Shown piece by piece: positions 37,676 to 45,215 of a DNA stretch of 45,215 bases; position 1 is the stretch's first letter; every line of letters starts with the position of its first letter. Origin of the DNA: Puniceicoccaceae bacterium MED-G32 (GTDB lineage Bacteria > Verrucomicrobiota > Verrucomicrobiia > Opitutales > Coraliomargaritaceae); contig NTJV01000002.1 of the NCBI GenBank assembly GCA_002457235.1, positions 1 through 45,215 on the forward strand, in the 5' to 3' direction. A program made the position numbers and the translations under genes. The notes beneath the pieces are model-generated. The model saw nothing but the letters and a program-made list of their open reading frames with translations. It was not told the DNA's origin and did not search any database.

Positions 37676-38449
37676 ATGAAATTTATGGGACATTTTTTTA
37701 CTTTAGTTCGTCATGAGGTACGACTCCTCTTTATTGCACCTCCCACCTATGTCGCGAGTGTTCTATTTGTTTTACTTATGGGATTTATCTATTGGGCTAT
37801 ACTCAGGAGTATGACCTTGATGCCTCAAGACACTTCCTCCGTCTCTCAATTTTTTAGCCTGTTTTGGCTACCTGTATTTTTTACAGTTCCCCTTTTAACT
37901 ATGCGTAGTATTGCGGAAGAAAAAAACCAAGCCACACTACAAACTTTGTTCTCAGCTCCAATTCCAAAATACGCTATTGTTTTGAGTAAGTTTTTTGCTG
38001 CATATCTTCTTTATCTCATACTTTGGGCATTAACTCTATATTTCCCAATTATCACTTACAATCTTCTTCCAGACAATTTATCAAACGCGAGCTTAGTTGA
38101 TAGCTCTGCGATTTTGGGCAGCCTGCTCTTTATTTTTCTGAGCGGTATACTATTTATTGCGATTGGTATTTTTACTAGTAGCTTAACAAGAAGTCAGCTA
38201 GTTGCAGGAATGCTGTGCTTCACTTTTCTATTTATTATTTGCATCGGTGGGCAGCAACTTGAATATGCAACCTACAATTATTTCGCTCAAGGTAGTTTCT
38301 TTTTTGAAAGCATTCAATATGTGAATGTCATTCGACACTTTGAGGATTTCTCACTAGGAATTTTAGATACACGTCCATTTGTTTTCTATCTTTCTATTTC
38401 AGTTTTATTATTAAGCCTAACCGTAAACTTGATCGATTCAGAAACTTAA
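37676..38449 (+). CDS. ABC-2 type permease (GldF-like)
   Basis: A 257-residue membrane protein with about six hydrophobic spans (near residues 22-44, 58-75, 103-125, 142-165, 172-195 and 235-252). The segments RSIAEEKNQATLQTLFSAPIPKYAIVLSKFFAAY and LLFIFLSGILFIAIGIFTSSLTRSQLVAGM are typical of ABC-2 permeases of the GldF/NosY kind. It lies 32 bases after the ATPase gene and its stop overlaps the next start by one base (TAATG), so it is almost certainly the ATPase partner in the inner membrane. Confidence 0.88.
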   Translation: MKFMGHFFTLVRHEVRLLFIAPPTYVASVLFVLLMGFIYWAILRSMTLMPQDTSSVSQFFSLFWLPVFFTVPLLTMRSIAEEKNQATLQTLFSAPIPKYAIVLSKFFAAYLLYLILWALTLYFPIITYNLLPDNLSNASLVDSSAILGSLLFIFLSGILFIAIGIFTSSLTRSQLVAGMLCFTFLFIICIGGQQLEYATYNYFAQGSFFFESIQYVNVIRHFEDFSLGILDTRPFVFYLSISVLLLSLTVNLIDSET

Positions 38450-39930
38450 TGAATACCGAACAGATCAATAACTTCAGTTATATGAATAAAGTAAAGTTCG
38501 TGAGGCGAATTTTGCAGGCTATTTTGTTGGTTTCACTTGTTATTGGAATCAATGCGATTTCTGCACAATATTTTAAGAGAATTGATATTACAAAAAATGG
38601 ACTCTACTCTTTAAGTGCAGAAACCAAGGCACATTTGCGAGCCCTAGATCAAGCGACAAAGGTCATTGTATTAATTCCAAAAGATTCTAATCAACCTGAA
38701 CTAGAGCAAATCCATTCTCACGTTGGTCGTTTACTGAGGTCGTATGAAGCAGAAGCGATTCAAAACGGCGAACCATTGCTCGAAGTTGAATACGTAGACC
38801 CTTTTAGGCAACGATCTAAAGTTCAATCTATTTACAATAAATTCAAAATCAAAGAAGAGAATATTTTACTAATCGTTCAAGAAGAACGATTTCAAATCAT
38901 ACGCCAAGCAGATCTATATTCTGTGAAAGATAATGAAATCATTGGATTTAAAGGCGAGAGTGCGATCACTTCTGGTATAATAAATGTAAATTCAAAAACC
39001 ATTCAAAACATCTATTTTCTGGTGGGACATGGTGAAAAGGATATCAATGATAACGACCCACAAACTGGACTATCTTATTTAAAAACTTATTTAGAAAATA
39101 AAAATTTTAAAACAGAACGGCTAAATCTATATCAAGAGCCAAGTATACCTAAAGATGCTTCTTTGATTTTAATTGTTGCTCCACAAGGCAAAGTAGAAGC
39201 TTTTGAAGTTGAATTACTTCGCAGATATATGACTGAAAGAAATGGTCGAATCATAGCCTTAATTGATCCCGGTCGCGTCCATGGCTTAGACGAATTATTT
39301 TTTGATTGGGGAATCCTTTCTGAAAATAAATTTATCTTCGGCTCTGAACAATCCTTTGTTTCAAATTCAGAAGACTTTATCATTAACCAATTTGCCGACC
39401 ACCCGATCAACCAACTATTGCTTGATTACAACTTGAATGCAATTTTTGGACAACCCCGACCTGTAAAGATGGACCCACTAGCCATTAACAATCCTAGATT
39501 ATCGGTAACGGAAATTATTGGCTCAGGAAACACTACTTGGATTGAAAATAATTATGTAAATGAGACTCCAATAAGCTATGATCTTGAAACAGATATTCTC
39601 GGTCCAATCAGCATCGCCGCCATTTCCAATCTTAGCCATACCTCATCTTTAGGAATTAATATTCCAACTGGAAGAATGGCTGTCTTCGGAGATTCCACAT
39701 TTATTACTAACAATCATTTTCAAATTTTTGGAAACCAAATATTATTTTATAATACAGTGAATTGGATATTAGATAGGATTCATTTTTTAAATATCCCAAT
39801 AAAACCGATCGATACTTATCAAATAACTATGAATAAAAAAGATGCACAGTCGCTTTTATTTTATTATACGATATTACCGATTTTTATAGCCCTTTGGGGA
39901 AGTTTCATTCTTTATTTAAGAAAACGATGA
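38449..39930 (+). CDS. GldG-like membrane protein (ABC-type auxiliary domain)
   Basis: A 493-residue protein with one membrane span near residues 21-40, a large periplasmic part and a second span near 470-488. The segment RIDITKNGLYSLSAETKAHLRALDQATKVIVLIPKD and later YFLVGHGEKDIND and LIDPGR match the GldG/ABC_transp_aux layout, in which an inactive glutamine-amidotransferase-like fold sits outside the membrane. In Bacteroidota, GldG joins GldA and GldF to support gliding and secretion; elsewhere the function is unknown. It overlaps the permease gene by 1 base and the next gene by 4. A second Met at residue 12 is an alternative start. Confidence 0.85.
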   Translation: MNTEQINNFSYMNKVKFVRRILQAILLVSLVIGINAISAQYFKRIDITKNGLYSLSAETKAHLRALDQATKVIVLIPKDSNQPELEQIHSHVGRLLRSYEAEAIQNGEPLLEVEYVDPFRQRSKVQSIYNKFKIKEENILLIVQEERFQIIRQADLYSVKDNEIIGFKGESAITSGIINVNSKTIQNIYFLVGHGEKDINDNDPQTGLSYLKTYLENKNFKTERLNLYQEPSIPKDASLILIVAPQGKVEAFEVELLRRYMTERNGRIIALIDPGRVHGLDELFFDWGILSENKFIFGSEQSFVSNSEDFIINQFADHPINQLLLDYNLNAIFGQPRPVKMDPLAINNPRLSVTEIIGSGNTTWIENNYVNETPISYDLETDILGPISIAAISNLSHTSSLGINIPTGRMAVFGDSTFITNNHFQIFGNQILFYNTVNWILDRIHFLNIPIKPIDTYQITMNKKDAQSLLFYYTILPIFIALWGSFILYLRKR

Positions 39931-41837
39931 TTCAAAAATTTAGCCTTACTTTTGTTTTACTTATTTTAAATGCGATTGCATTTATTTCATTGTTTTTATT
40001 GTCCAATGGGCAATACAAAGATTACCAAGAATCACAAGGTCTCAATTATGAAATAACGTCTTTCACTCAAGCTCTAGAAAGTATTGAAATAGAAAGTAAA
40101 CAATTACAGGAAAGCTTAAAGATCTTAAGGCAAAACAATAACTGGTTCATTGATGAACCAATACAATGGCCAGCGAATAATTTTTCCGTAAACCAAATTA
40201 TTCACCAATTAAATTTACTTAAAGAGTCGGCAAAGTTTACTTATGATGAACTGATTGAAACAGATCAAAATCTAAAGGACTTCGGGCTAGATGAACCAAA
40301 ACTAGCTTTCAATCTGAAAAAGGGTTCGCAATCCCTCAACCTACTTGTTGGCAATTCAACCCCTCTAGGAAATAAACTTTACCTATACCTACCTGAAAAA
40401 GAATCTGTTTATGTTGTAGAAAGTGATCTCCTGAAAGACGATTTTCTTAAAATCAATGATCTATACCGAAAACAAATTTTTGATATACCCAATTTTGAAA
40501 TCGACGCACTCAACTATCAATTACAAACAAGCGAAAAGGATAATCGAGCTCAGCTTTCCGTACGCTTAGAAAAGAACATAAATGATCACTCTTGGCAGTT
40601 TAAATCACCTTTAAATGTAGAAGCGGATGCGCTTCTCGTTGCTAAAACACTTCAGGCCTTAACTGCAACCGGAGTAGAAAAATTCCTACCTCTAGAAATC
40701 GTTGATTCTACTATGCTAGGCTTTGATAACCCTTACATTAAATTAAGTCTTCAAGGGAACAAACGCAGAAATACTTTAATCTTGGGCAACACCCTTAGCG
40801 ATCCAAGCAATAAGAAAAGTTATTATGCAAAACTTGAAGGCAACCCTACTGTATTTACGGTAAAGGGAGATCAATATGATCAATTCATCAAAGCTCATAA
40901 AGATCTTCGAGAAAAAAACTTTATAAAAATCAACACAGACTCTATTTCCACTGTAGATATTTCAGATTTAGAGCACTATACAAAATTACAAAAATTAGAA
41001 AATAGTGAATGGCAGGGCCTCTCCTTAAATGAAAATACGCCAACAAAACCATTTCTAGCAGACAGTGAAGTCATCATTGGTTTCATCAAACATTTAAATA
41101 CCCTTAGGGCAGTCGACTTCTTTGCTGATAATCCTACAGAGGAAGATTTAGATACACTTAATTTTAATAACCCACTTCTACAAATACTAGCATTCAGCAA
41201 TGAAGAAAATATTCTTACATTAAATGTAGTACAGCACCCAGATGTAGAAATGCTTTTACTAGCCAAAACTCAAAATGATCCGACCATTTATACAGTTGAT
41301 AAAGCCTCGTATTTCAAAAACTTTAGCGCACAACCTCTCTTTTATAAAAATAGAATCATTGAAAAATTGCCCGAAGCCGCTCGAATTCTTTCAGTTCAAA
41401 TAAAGGATATTCAAAATGATACCCTATTGCTTAATTATCCATCCGATGAGCTTACAGAAAATGACTCAAAAAATTTATTAGCATCACTCAAAGAATTTAA
41501 AGTAGCTCGATATGTCGACACTGCTATTCTCAAACAAAATAATGAAGATGCCATGATTGATTGGAACTATGAATTAAGTTTCAAAATAGCTCTGCCAGGA
41601 GACAGTGAAGACAAACTAGAAGAACGTATCTATTATTTTAACAAAAGATCTTCTGGCAGCTCACAACTTGCACGAACAGCCAACCAGAATCTTGTATTTG
41701 AGCTTTCGCAAAATTTAATTCAAATACTAGATCCATTTATTAATTCCTTTGAATTAACTCCTGAAAGCATGAACCAAGAGGTAGCTGACCCCACAATTAT
41801 AGAAAAAATTTCCACCTTAAGTTTGCCAGAACAATAA
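39927..41837 (+). CDS. DUF4340-type membrane-anchored protein
   Basis: From the ATG at 39927 (MIQKFSLTFVLLILNAIAF) the protein has 636 residues. That start overlaps the preceding stop as ATGA; the frame also extends 11 codons upstream with TTG, which I reject because it lies inside the previous gene. After one N-terminal span (about 6-27) the rest is periplasmic and built from repeated blocks such as LKDFGLDEPKLAFNLKKGSQSLNLLVGNS followed by LYLYLPEKESVYVVESDLLKDD, the pattern of DUF4340. It is usually encoded next to GldG-like proteins. Its role is unknown; a structural partner of the transporter is likely. The C-terminal third is less alike and very Asn/Ser rich. Confidence 0.8.
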   Translation: MIQKFSLTFVLLILNAIAFISLFLLSNGQYKDYQESQGLNYEITSFTQALESIEIESKQLQESLKILRQNNNWFIDEPIQWPANNFSVNQIIHQLNLLKESAKFTYDELIETDQNLKDFGLDEPKLAFNLKKGSQSLNLLVGNSTPLGNKLYLYLPEKESVYVVESDLLKDDFLKINDLYRKQIFDIPNFEIDALNYQLQTSEKDNRAQLSVRLEKNINDHSWQFKSPLNVEADALLVAKTLQALTATGVEKFLPLEIVDSTMLGFDNPYIKLSLQGNKRRNTLILGNTLSDPSNKKSYYAKLEGNPTVFTVKGDQYDQFIKAHKDLREKNFIKINTDSISTVDISDLEHYTKLQKLENSEWQGLSLNENTPTKPFLADSEVIIGFIKHLNTLRAVDFFADNPTEEDLDTLNFNNPLLQILAFSNEENILTLNVVQHPDVEMLLLAKTQNDPTIYTVDKASYFKNFSAQPLFYKNRIIEKLPEAARILSVQIKDIQNDTLLLNYPSDELTENDSKNLLASLKEFKVARYVDTAILKQNNEDAMIDWNYELSFKIALPGDSEDKLEERIYYFNKRSSGSSQLARTANQNLVFELSQNLIQILDPFINSFELTPESMNQEVADPTIIEKISTLSLPEQ

Positions 41838-41878
41838 TCCACCTAAGTAGAACTATAGCCTATCTTTTTTAAAGTAAC

Positions 41879-44479
41879 ATGATAAGTAATTTTTTAAACA
41901 TCTTTTACCAGACGTTACTTTTCATTTTGCTCTTTGTTCAAGCTTCATTGATTTACTTGAGTCTCAGTTTTTCAGGAATTCCAGTATCCAAAACGCTGAT
42001 TCAAAAATATCTGCCGCAAAATGTAAATCTTAGTACTAAAGAAGTATTATTTTTTCTTCCTTATCACATAAAGCTGATTGAACCAAAATTTACCCCCAAA
42101 GCCGACAACCTATTTCAAATTGACTCCCCCGAAATATTTGTATCGTGGCAGCCTAGTCTAAAGAACTTAACCTTTAATGATTGGAGAATCCATAGCTACT
42201 CAGGCAAAGTAAGCTCTAAGCTTTATCCGAATCTGCTTGAAATAAATCGGCTGAATCTAGTCTTTAAAAGCGATCAGATTCAAAATGCAAGATTACTCCT
42301 AAGATCTGATGATAAAATAGTCTACTTAGATTATTCCGCTGATAAATACTTAGTACAAGGTGACAATACTTCGGAACTCGAGGAATCAATAAATTCAATA
42401 GAAGTTTTATCACCAATAATTGAGCAAGACAGTCCCCTCTATACTATAATCAAAGCATTACATGCTTCAAAAAATACCTACATTGAATGCTTTATAAATG
42501 GGACTGCTGATAGATCGCACACTTTATCTACAATACTTTCTTCAGAAGAAATAAACGTTTTCGGTAATGAAGTTCAATCCTTACAAATCCAGAGCCAACA
42601 CAGTTTAGATTCCTTAAGTGACATCGTCTTTTTTCAAGCTGACAATTTATCCAATCCAAAACTAGACATAAACTTTGATTCAATAAGAGGAAAATTAATT
42701 TTAGATAAACAAATGCAGATTGATTCAATTGAAATCGATTCTGGCTCTACCCTTATAAAGAACGCAGTACTTGATTCAATTTCAGCTCAAGTATTCCCTA
42801 GAAATAATGGAAATTATCTAATTAATGGCATTCTATTTTCGAAAGACCATTTTTTGAATGTCCTATCTGACTACAATATTAATGCACACAAAAATGCATT
42901 TTTGATTAAAGCATATTTAGATATAAACGAATTACAAAAAGATTACATACCGCAGGTTCAAGATATTGAAATACAATCTCCAAGATCCATTTTTGCTAAT
43001 ACAGAAATCATCTTAGATAATAATTTACGTCTTCTCGAGGCACAAGGGCATATTCAAGGAGAAGTCATCACGGCTAACAAAACGCCTTTTCAATATTTAA
43101 GAAGTGATTTCCAATGGATTAATAAGCGATTCATAGCCAATACCATCTTACGAATTAATCAGAGAAAATCATCCATAAACACAGATTTTGATGCAGAATC
43201 GGGCGATTACATATTTACGCTCAATGGCTCTACCTTTTCGTCTGATTTTAATTCTATATTTCCAAAATGGTGGCAAAATACCTTTAAAGATTTCTCTTAT
43301 ACCAATAATACAAAATGTTTTCATGATTTTGCGTTTTACGGCACGAGCGAATCACCTATTCCCGACTACTTCATGGGCTCAGTTCATACAGAGAACATCG
43401 AGTACAAAAGTGTTCCTGTAAAATATGGGGATGTGCTAGTAAAAGGTAAAAATTATTGTACAGAGATCACATTAAGAGATTTGCAAACTCAAAAAGGTCA
43501 TGCAGTGGGTGTGATAAAAATCACAATAAAACCAGATGGCTTTAAAAAACCAGAATCCGTTAGAACTAAGCTAAAATCCGAGCTTACTTTTAAAACAGCT
43601 GAAAAAATTTTTGGAAATGATATCAAGCAAATACTCTCCAATTTTGATTCGCCTTACATACACAAGGTAAACTTTGAAAGCGCCTTTTTTCACCCACACT
43701 ACACTCAGCATAATAACAAGTCTTATTATAATTTATCAATCGACCGCTCCAACCCTATTTTATTTTTTAACAGACCTTTTAATCAATTATCCGCCAATAT
43801 TTACGGAAGAAATTCCCAACACTATATTCGCTCAGCTAGTGCTGAATTTGCTGATGGTTTGCTTGTATTTGAAGCAGACATACTTGATACCTCAAATGAA
43901 GACCCACAGCTTAGAATCGACCTAAGCCTTACCGATTGTAACTATAGCCAAAGTATTAAAGATGCTTTCCAAAATGAATTTGAAAATACTTCCTTTAACG
44001 AGTCTTCGCCTCTTTCTTTAGACCTCACCTTAAAAAGTAAGGGTTCCCTGCTCGATTTAACCGAACATAATGGATATGGTAGCATAACTGTCAAAGGATC
44101 CGATTTAGGAAAAATTCACTTACTTGGACCACTTTCAAAAGCACTGGATGAACTGAATCTTTCAATCGGCGTTTTTTCGCTGAATCAACTTGAAAGCGAT
44201 TTCCTCATTCAAAAGAAATGGATAAATGTACCTAATTTAGAAATTAATGGCGAGCAATCTTATGTTTTTGGACAAGGTAAAATATTGATTCCTGATCAAA
44301 GCATAAACTTCAAAATGAAAGTCGACCTTTTTAAAAACAAAAATTTATCTTTTTCAAATCTAGGAAGTCTGGGGAAAATTTTAAATCCAATGACTAAAAT
44401 TTTTAACTTCAATGTGACCGGGACACTCCAAGATCAAAAATGGCTTTCTGTATTTGATCCAAGAAATCTATTTCAATGA
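41879..44479 (+). CDS. Large AsmA/TamB-like envelope protein
   Basis: An 866-residue protein with a single N-terminal span (about 10-32) and a long beta-rich remainder with alternating hydrophobic and polar residues. The C-terminal part reads GSITVKGSDLGKIHLLGPLSKALDELNLSI and later INFKMKVDLFKNKNLSF with FNFNVTGTLQDQKW, typical of AsmA-like C-terminal regions. AsmA/TamB/YhdP relatives bridge the envelope and are thought to move phospholipids to the outer membrane; that function is not shown here. It lies 41 bases after the DUF4340 gene on the same strand, so it is probably in the same operon. Its last 12 bases overlap the oppositely oriented oxidase gene. There are no recognisable catalytic motifs. 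Confidence 0.72.
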   Translation: MISNFLNIFYQTLLFILLFVQASLIYLSLSFSGIPVSKTLIQKYLPQNVNLSTKEVLFFLPYHIKLIEPKFTPKADNLFQIDSPEIFVSWQPSLKNLTFNDWRIHSYSGKVSSKLYPNLLEINRLNLVFKSDQIQNARLLLRSDDKIVYLDYSADKYLVQGDNTSELEESINSIEVLSPIIEQDSPLYTIIKALHASKNTYIECFINGTADRSHTLSTILSSEEINVFGNEVQSLQIQSQHSLDSLSDIVFFQADNLSNPKLDINFDSIRGKLILDKQMQIDSIEIDSGSTLIKNAVLDSISAQVFPRNNGNYLINGILFSKDHFLNVLSDYNINAHKNAFLIKAYLDINELQKDYIPQVQDIEIQSPRSIFANTEIILDNNLRLLEAQGHIQGEVITANKTPFQYLRSDFQWINKRFIANTILRINQRKSSINTDFDAESGDYIFTLNGSTFSSDFNSIFPKWWQNTFKDFSYTNNTKCFHDFAFYGTSESPIPDYFMGSVHTENIEYKSVPVKYGDVLVKGKNYCTEITLRDLQTQKGHAVGVIKITIKPDGFKKPESVRTKLKSELTFKTAEKIFGNDIKQILSNFDSPYIHKVNFESAFFHPHYTQHNNKSYYNLSIDRSNPILFFNRPFNQLSANIYGRNSQHYIRSASAEFADGLLVFEADILDTSNEDPQLRIDLSLTDCNYSQSIKDAFQNEFENTSFNESSPLSLDLTLKSKGSLLDLTEHNGYGSITVKGSDLGKIHLLGPLSKALDELNLSIGVFSLNQLESDFLIQKKWINVPNLEINGEQSYVFGQGKILIPDQSINFKMKVDLFKNKNLSFSNLGSLGKILNPMTKIFNFNVTGTLQDQKWLSVFDPRNLFQ

Positions 44480-45215
44480 TTTAATCAATGCCTCTGCCGC
44501 AGACAGTCCTGACATAGCAGCCGATTCAACTCTAGAGGATAAAAAAGCATCACCAGCAATAGATATGTGCATATCTTCATCACTGTAGAATGGTATTTTT
44601 AAAGGGTTTTTTGCAAAAGCATACAGCCACCGATGAATATGCCAATCGACTACACTTGAACCGAGTAGTGGCTCGATAGATTTAATTATCCCCTCTGCAA
44701 CTTCATTGTTTTCATCATTCCAAGTCTCGTCAGCATATTGGGGATTTGCATTCACAGTTATACAATATTGATCCGAAAATCCTTCTTTTTGAGAATTGTC
44801 TGCAATCCATGACACCGGCCCACTTTCTAATTTCAAACACCCAGGGTATGGTATCGTACAAGGCTTATCTAAAACTAGCAAAAGCGATAACCCTTTTTCA
44901 TACTCAACCGATGTTAAGCTTGCACCCTCTTTTAGCTGATTTAAAAGATTTGACCCTTGTAATAAACTCACAACTTGGGGAAGCGGTGGAGTCAGCACTA
45001 ATTCCTGACAAGAAAGAATTTCTCCTGATTTCATGACTAACTGCCAAATTGAATCCTCGTAGTGTAGCTTTTCCACACACATACTTTGATAGATATTAAG
45101 TCCCAATGATAAATGCTGAGGGATGGCATTCATCCCATTGATTCCAATATATCGTGCCTCTTTCTTTTCTGGAGATTGTCCAGGCAACAAATCAAACCAT
45201 TCGCTAACCACTGCT
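44468..45215 (-). CDS. Flavin-containing amine oxidase-like protein, C-terminal part (5' end off the window)
   Basis: About 249 residues are visible and the frame runs off the right edge, so the GTG near 45211 is an internal codon. The C-terminus SIAGDAFLSSRVESAAMSGLSAAEALI is the FAD-binding GD motif of the NAD(P)-binding amine oxidase/renalase-like group, where it contacts the flavin pyrophosphate. EILSCQELVLTPPLPQVVSLL fits the middle Rossmann strand of that fold. The N-terminal GxGxxG dinucleotide motif should lie beyond the window. The likely job is a flavin-dependent oxidation of an unknown substrate. Its stop (TAG, 44468-44470) overlaps the AsmA-like gene tail to tail by 12 bases. Confidence 0.75.
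   Translation of the reverse strand, partial: AVVSEWFDLLPGQSPEKKEARYIGINGMNAIPQHLSLGLNIYQSMCVEKLHYEDSIWQLVMKSGEILSCQELVLTPPLPQVVSLLQGSNLLNQLKEGASLTSVEYEKGLSLLLVLDKPCTIPYPGCLKLESGPVSWIADNSQKEGFSDQYCITVNANPQYADETWNDENNEVAEGIIKSIEPLLGSSVVDWHIHRWLYAFAKNPLKIPFYSDEDMHISIAGDAFLSSRVESAAMSGLSAAEALIKSLK

Noticed and set aside
39894-39926. TTG start giving 11 extra residues on the DUF4340 protein.
   Set aside because: It would lie inside the preceding gene. The ATG at 39927 makes a typical ATGA overlap and begins a normal membrane anchor.

Overview
The window carries, almost without interruption on the minus strand, the full transcription/translation gene block of a bacterium: tRNA-Thr, tuf, tRNA-Trp, secE, nusG, rplKAJL, rpoBC, rpsLG, fusA, rpsJ, then the S10, spc and alpha ribosomal-protein genes down to rpoA and rplQ. 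Moderate AT-richness, a PEP-CTERM surface protein (VPEPSTYALL then a membrane segment and KRKR), an EF-Tu switch I of the KTVTI type and the style of EF-G and RpoBC suggest a Verrucomicrobiota member (Opitutae-like). This placement is inference from remembered family features, not a database match.

Layout. 1-158: left edge with a doubtful gene end. 159-3167: two minus-strand sugar-nucleotide genes, a membrane UDP-GlcNAc 4,6-dehydratase (PglF/WbpM/CapD type) and a DegT-family aminotransferase (PglE type), probably two steps toward a diamino-sugar such as bacillosamine. 3213-3249: terminator closing the ribosomal block. 3278-18147: rplQ back to rplC, including rpoA, map and secY; rpmD, rpmJ, infA and adk are missing from their usual places. 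A small gene for an exported protein (14993-15382) sits inside the operon between rpsS and rplV. 18148-19411: a plus-strand PEP-CTERM gene broken by an in-frame TAA, with a 384-base upstream region and a bidirectional terminator, splits rpsJ from rplC. 19412-31046: rpsJ, fusA, rpsG, rpsL, rpoC, rpoB. 31122-31156: a 13-bp-stem hairpin before rpoB, a probable attenuator. 31207-35784: rplL to tRNA-Thr. 35944-36600: rnhB.

36666-44479 is a plus-strand run of five genes: ABC ATPase, ABC-2 permease, GldG-like membrane protein, DUF4340 protein and a large AsmA-like protein. The second to fourth are joined by 1- and 4-base overlaps. This is a GldAFG-like envelope transporter of unknown substrate. The window ends in the 3' part of a flavin amine-oxidase-like gene.

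No insertion sequence, CRISPR array or prophage is visible. The best candidates for new biology are the exported protein inside the S10 operon, the broken PEP-CTERM gene dividing that operon, an RpoC lacking all four Cys of the second zinc site, a divergent EF-Tu switch I, and acidic tails on several ribosomal proteins.
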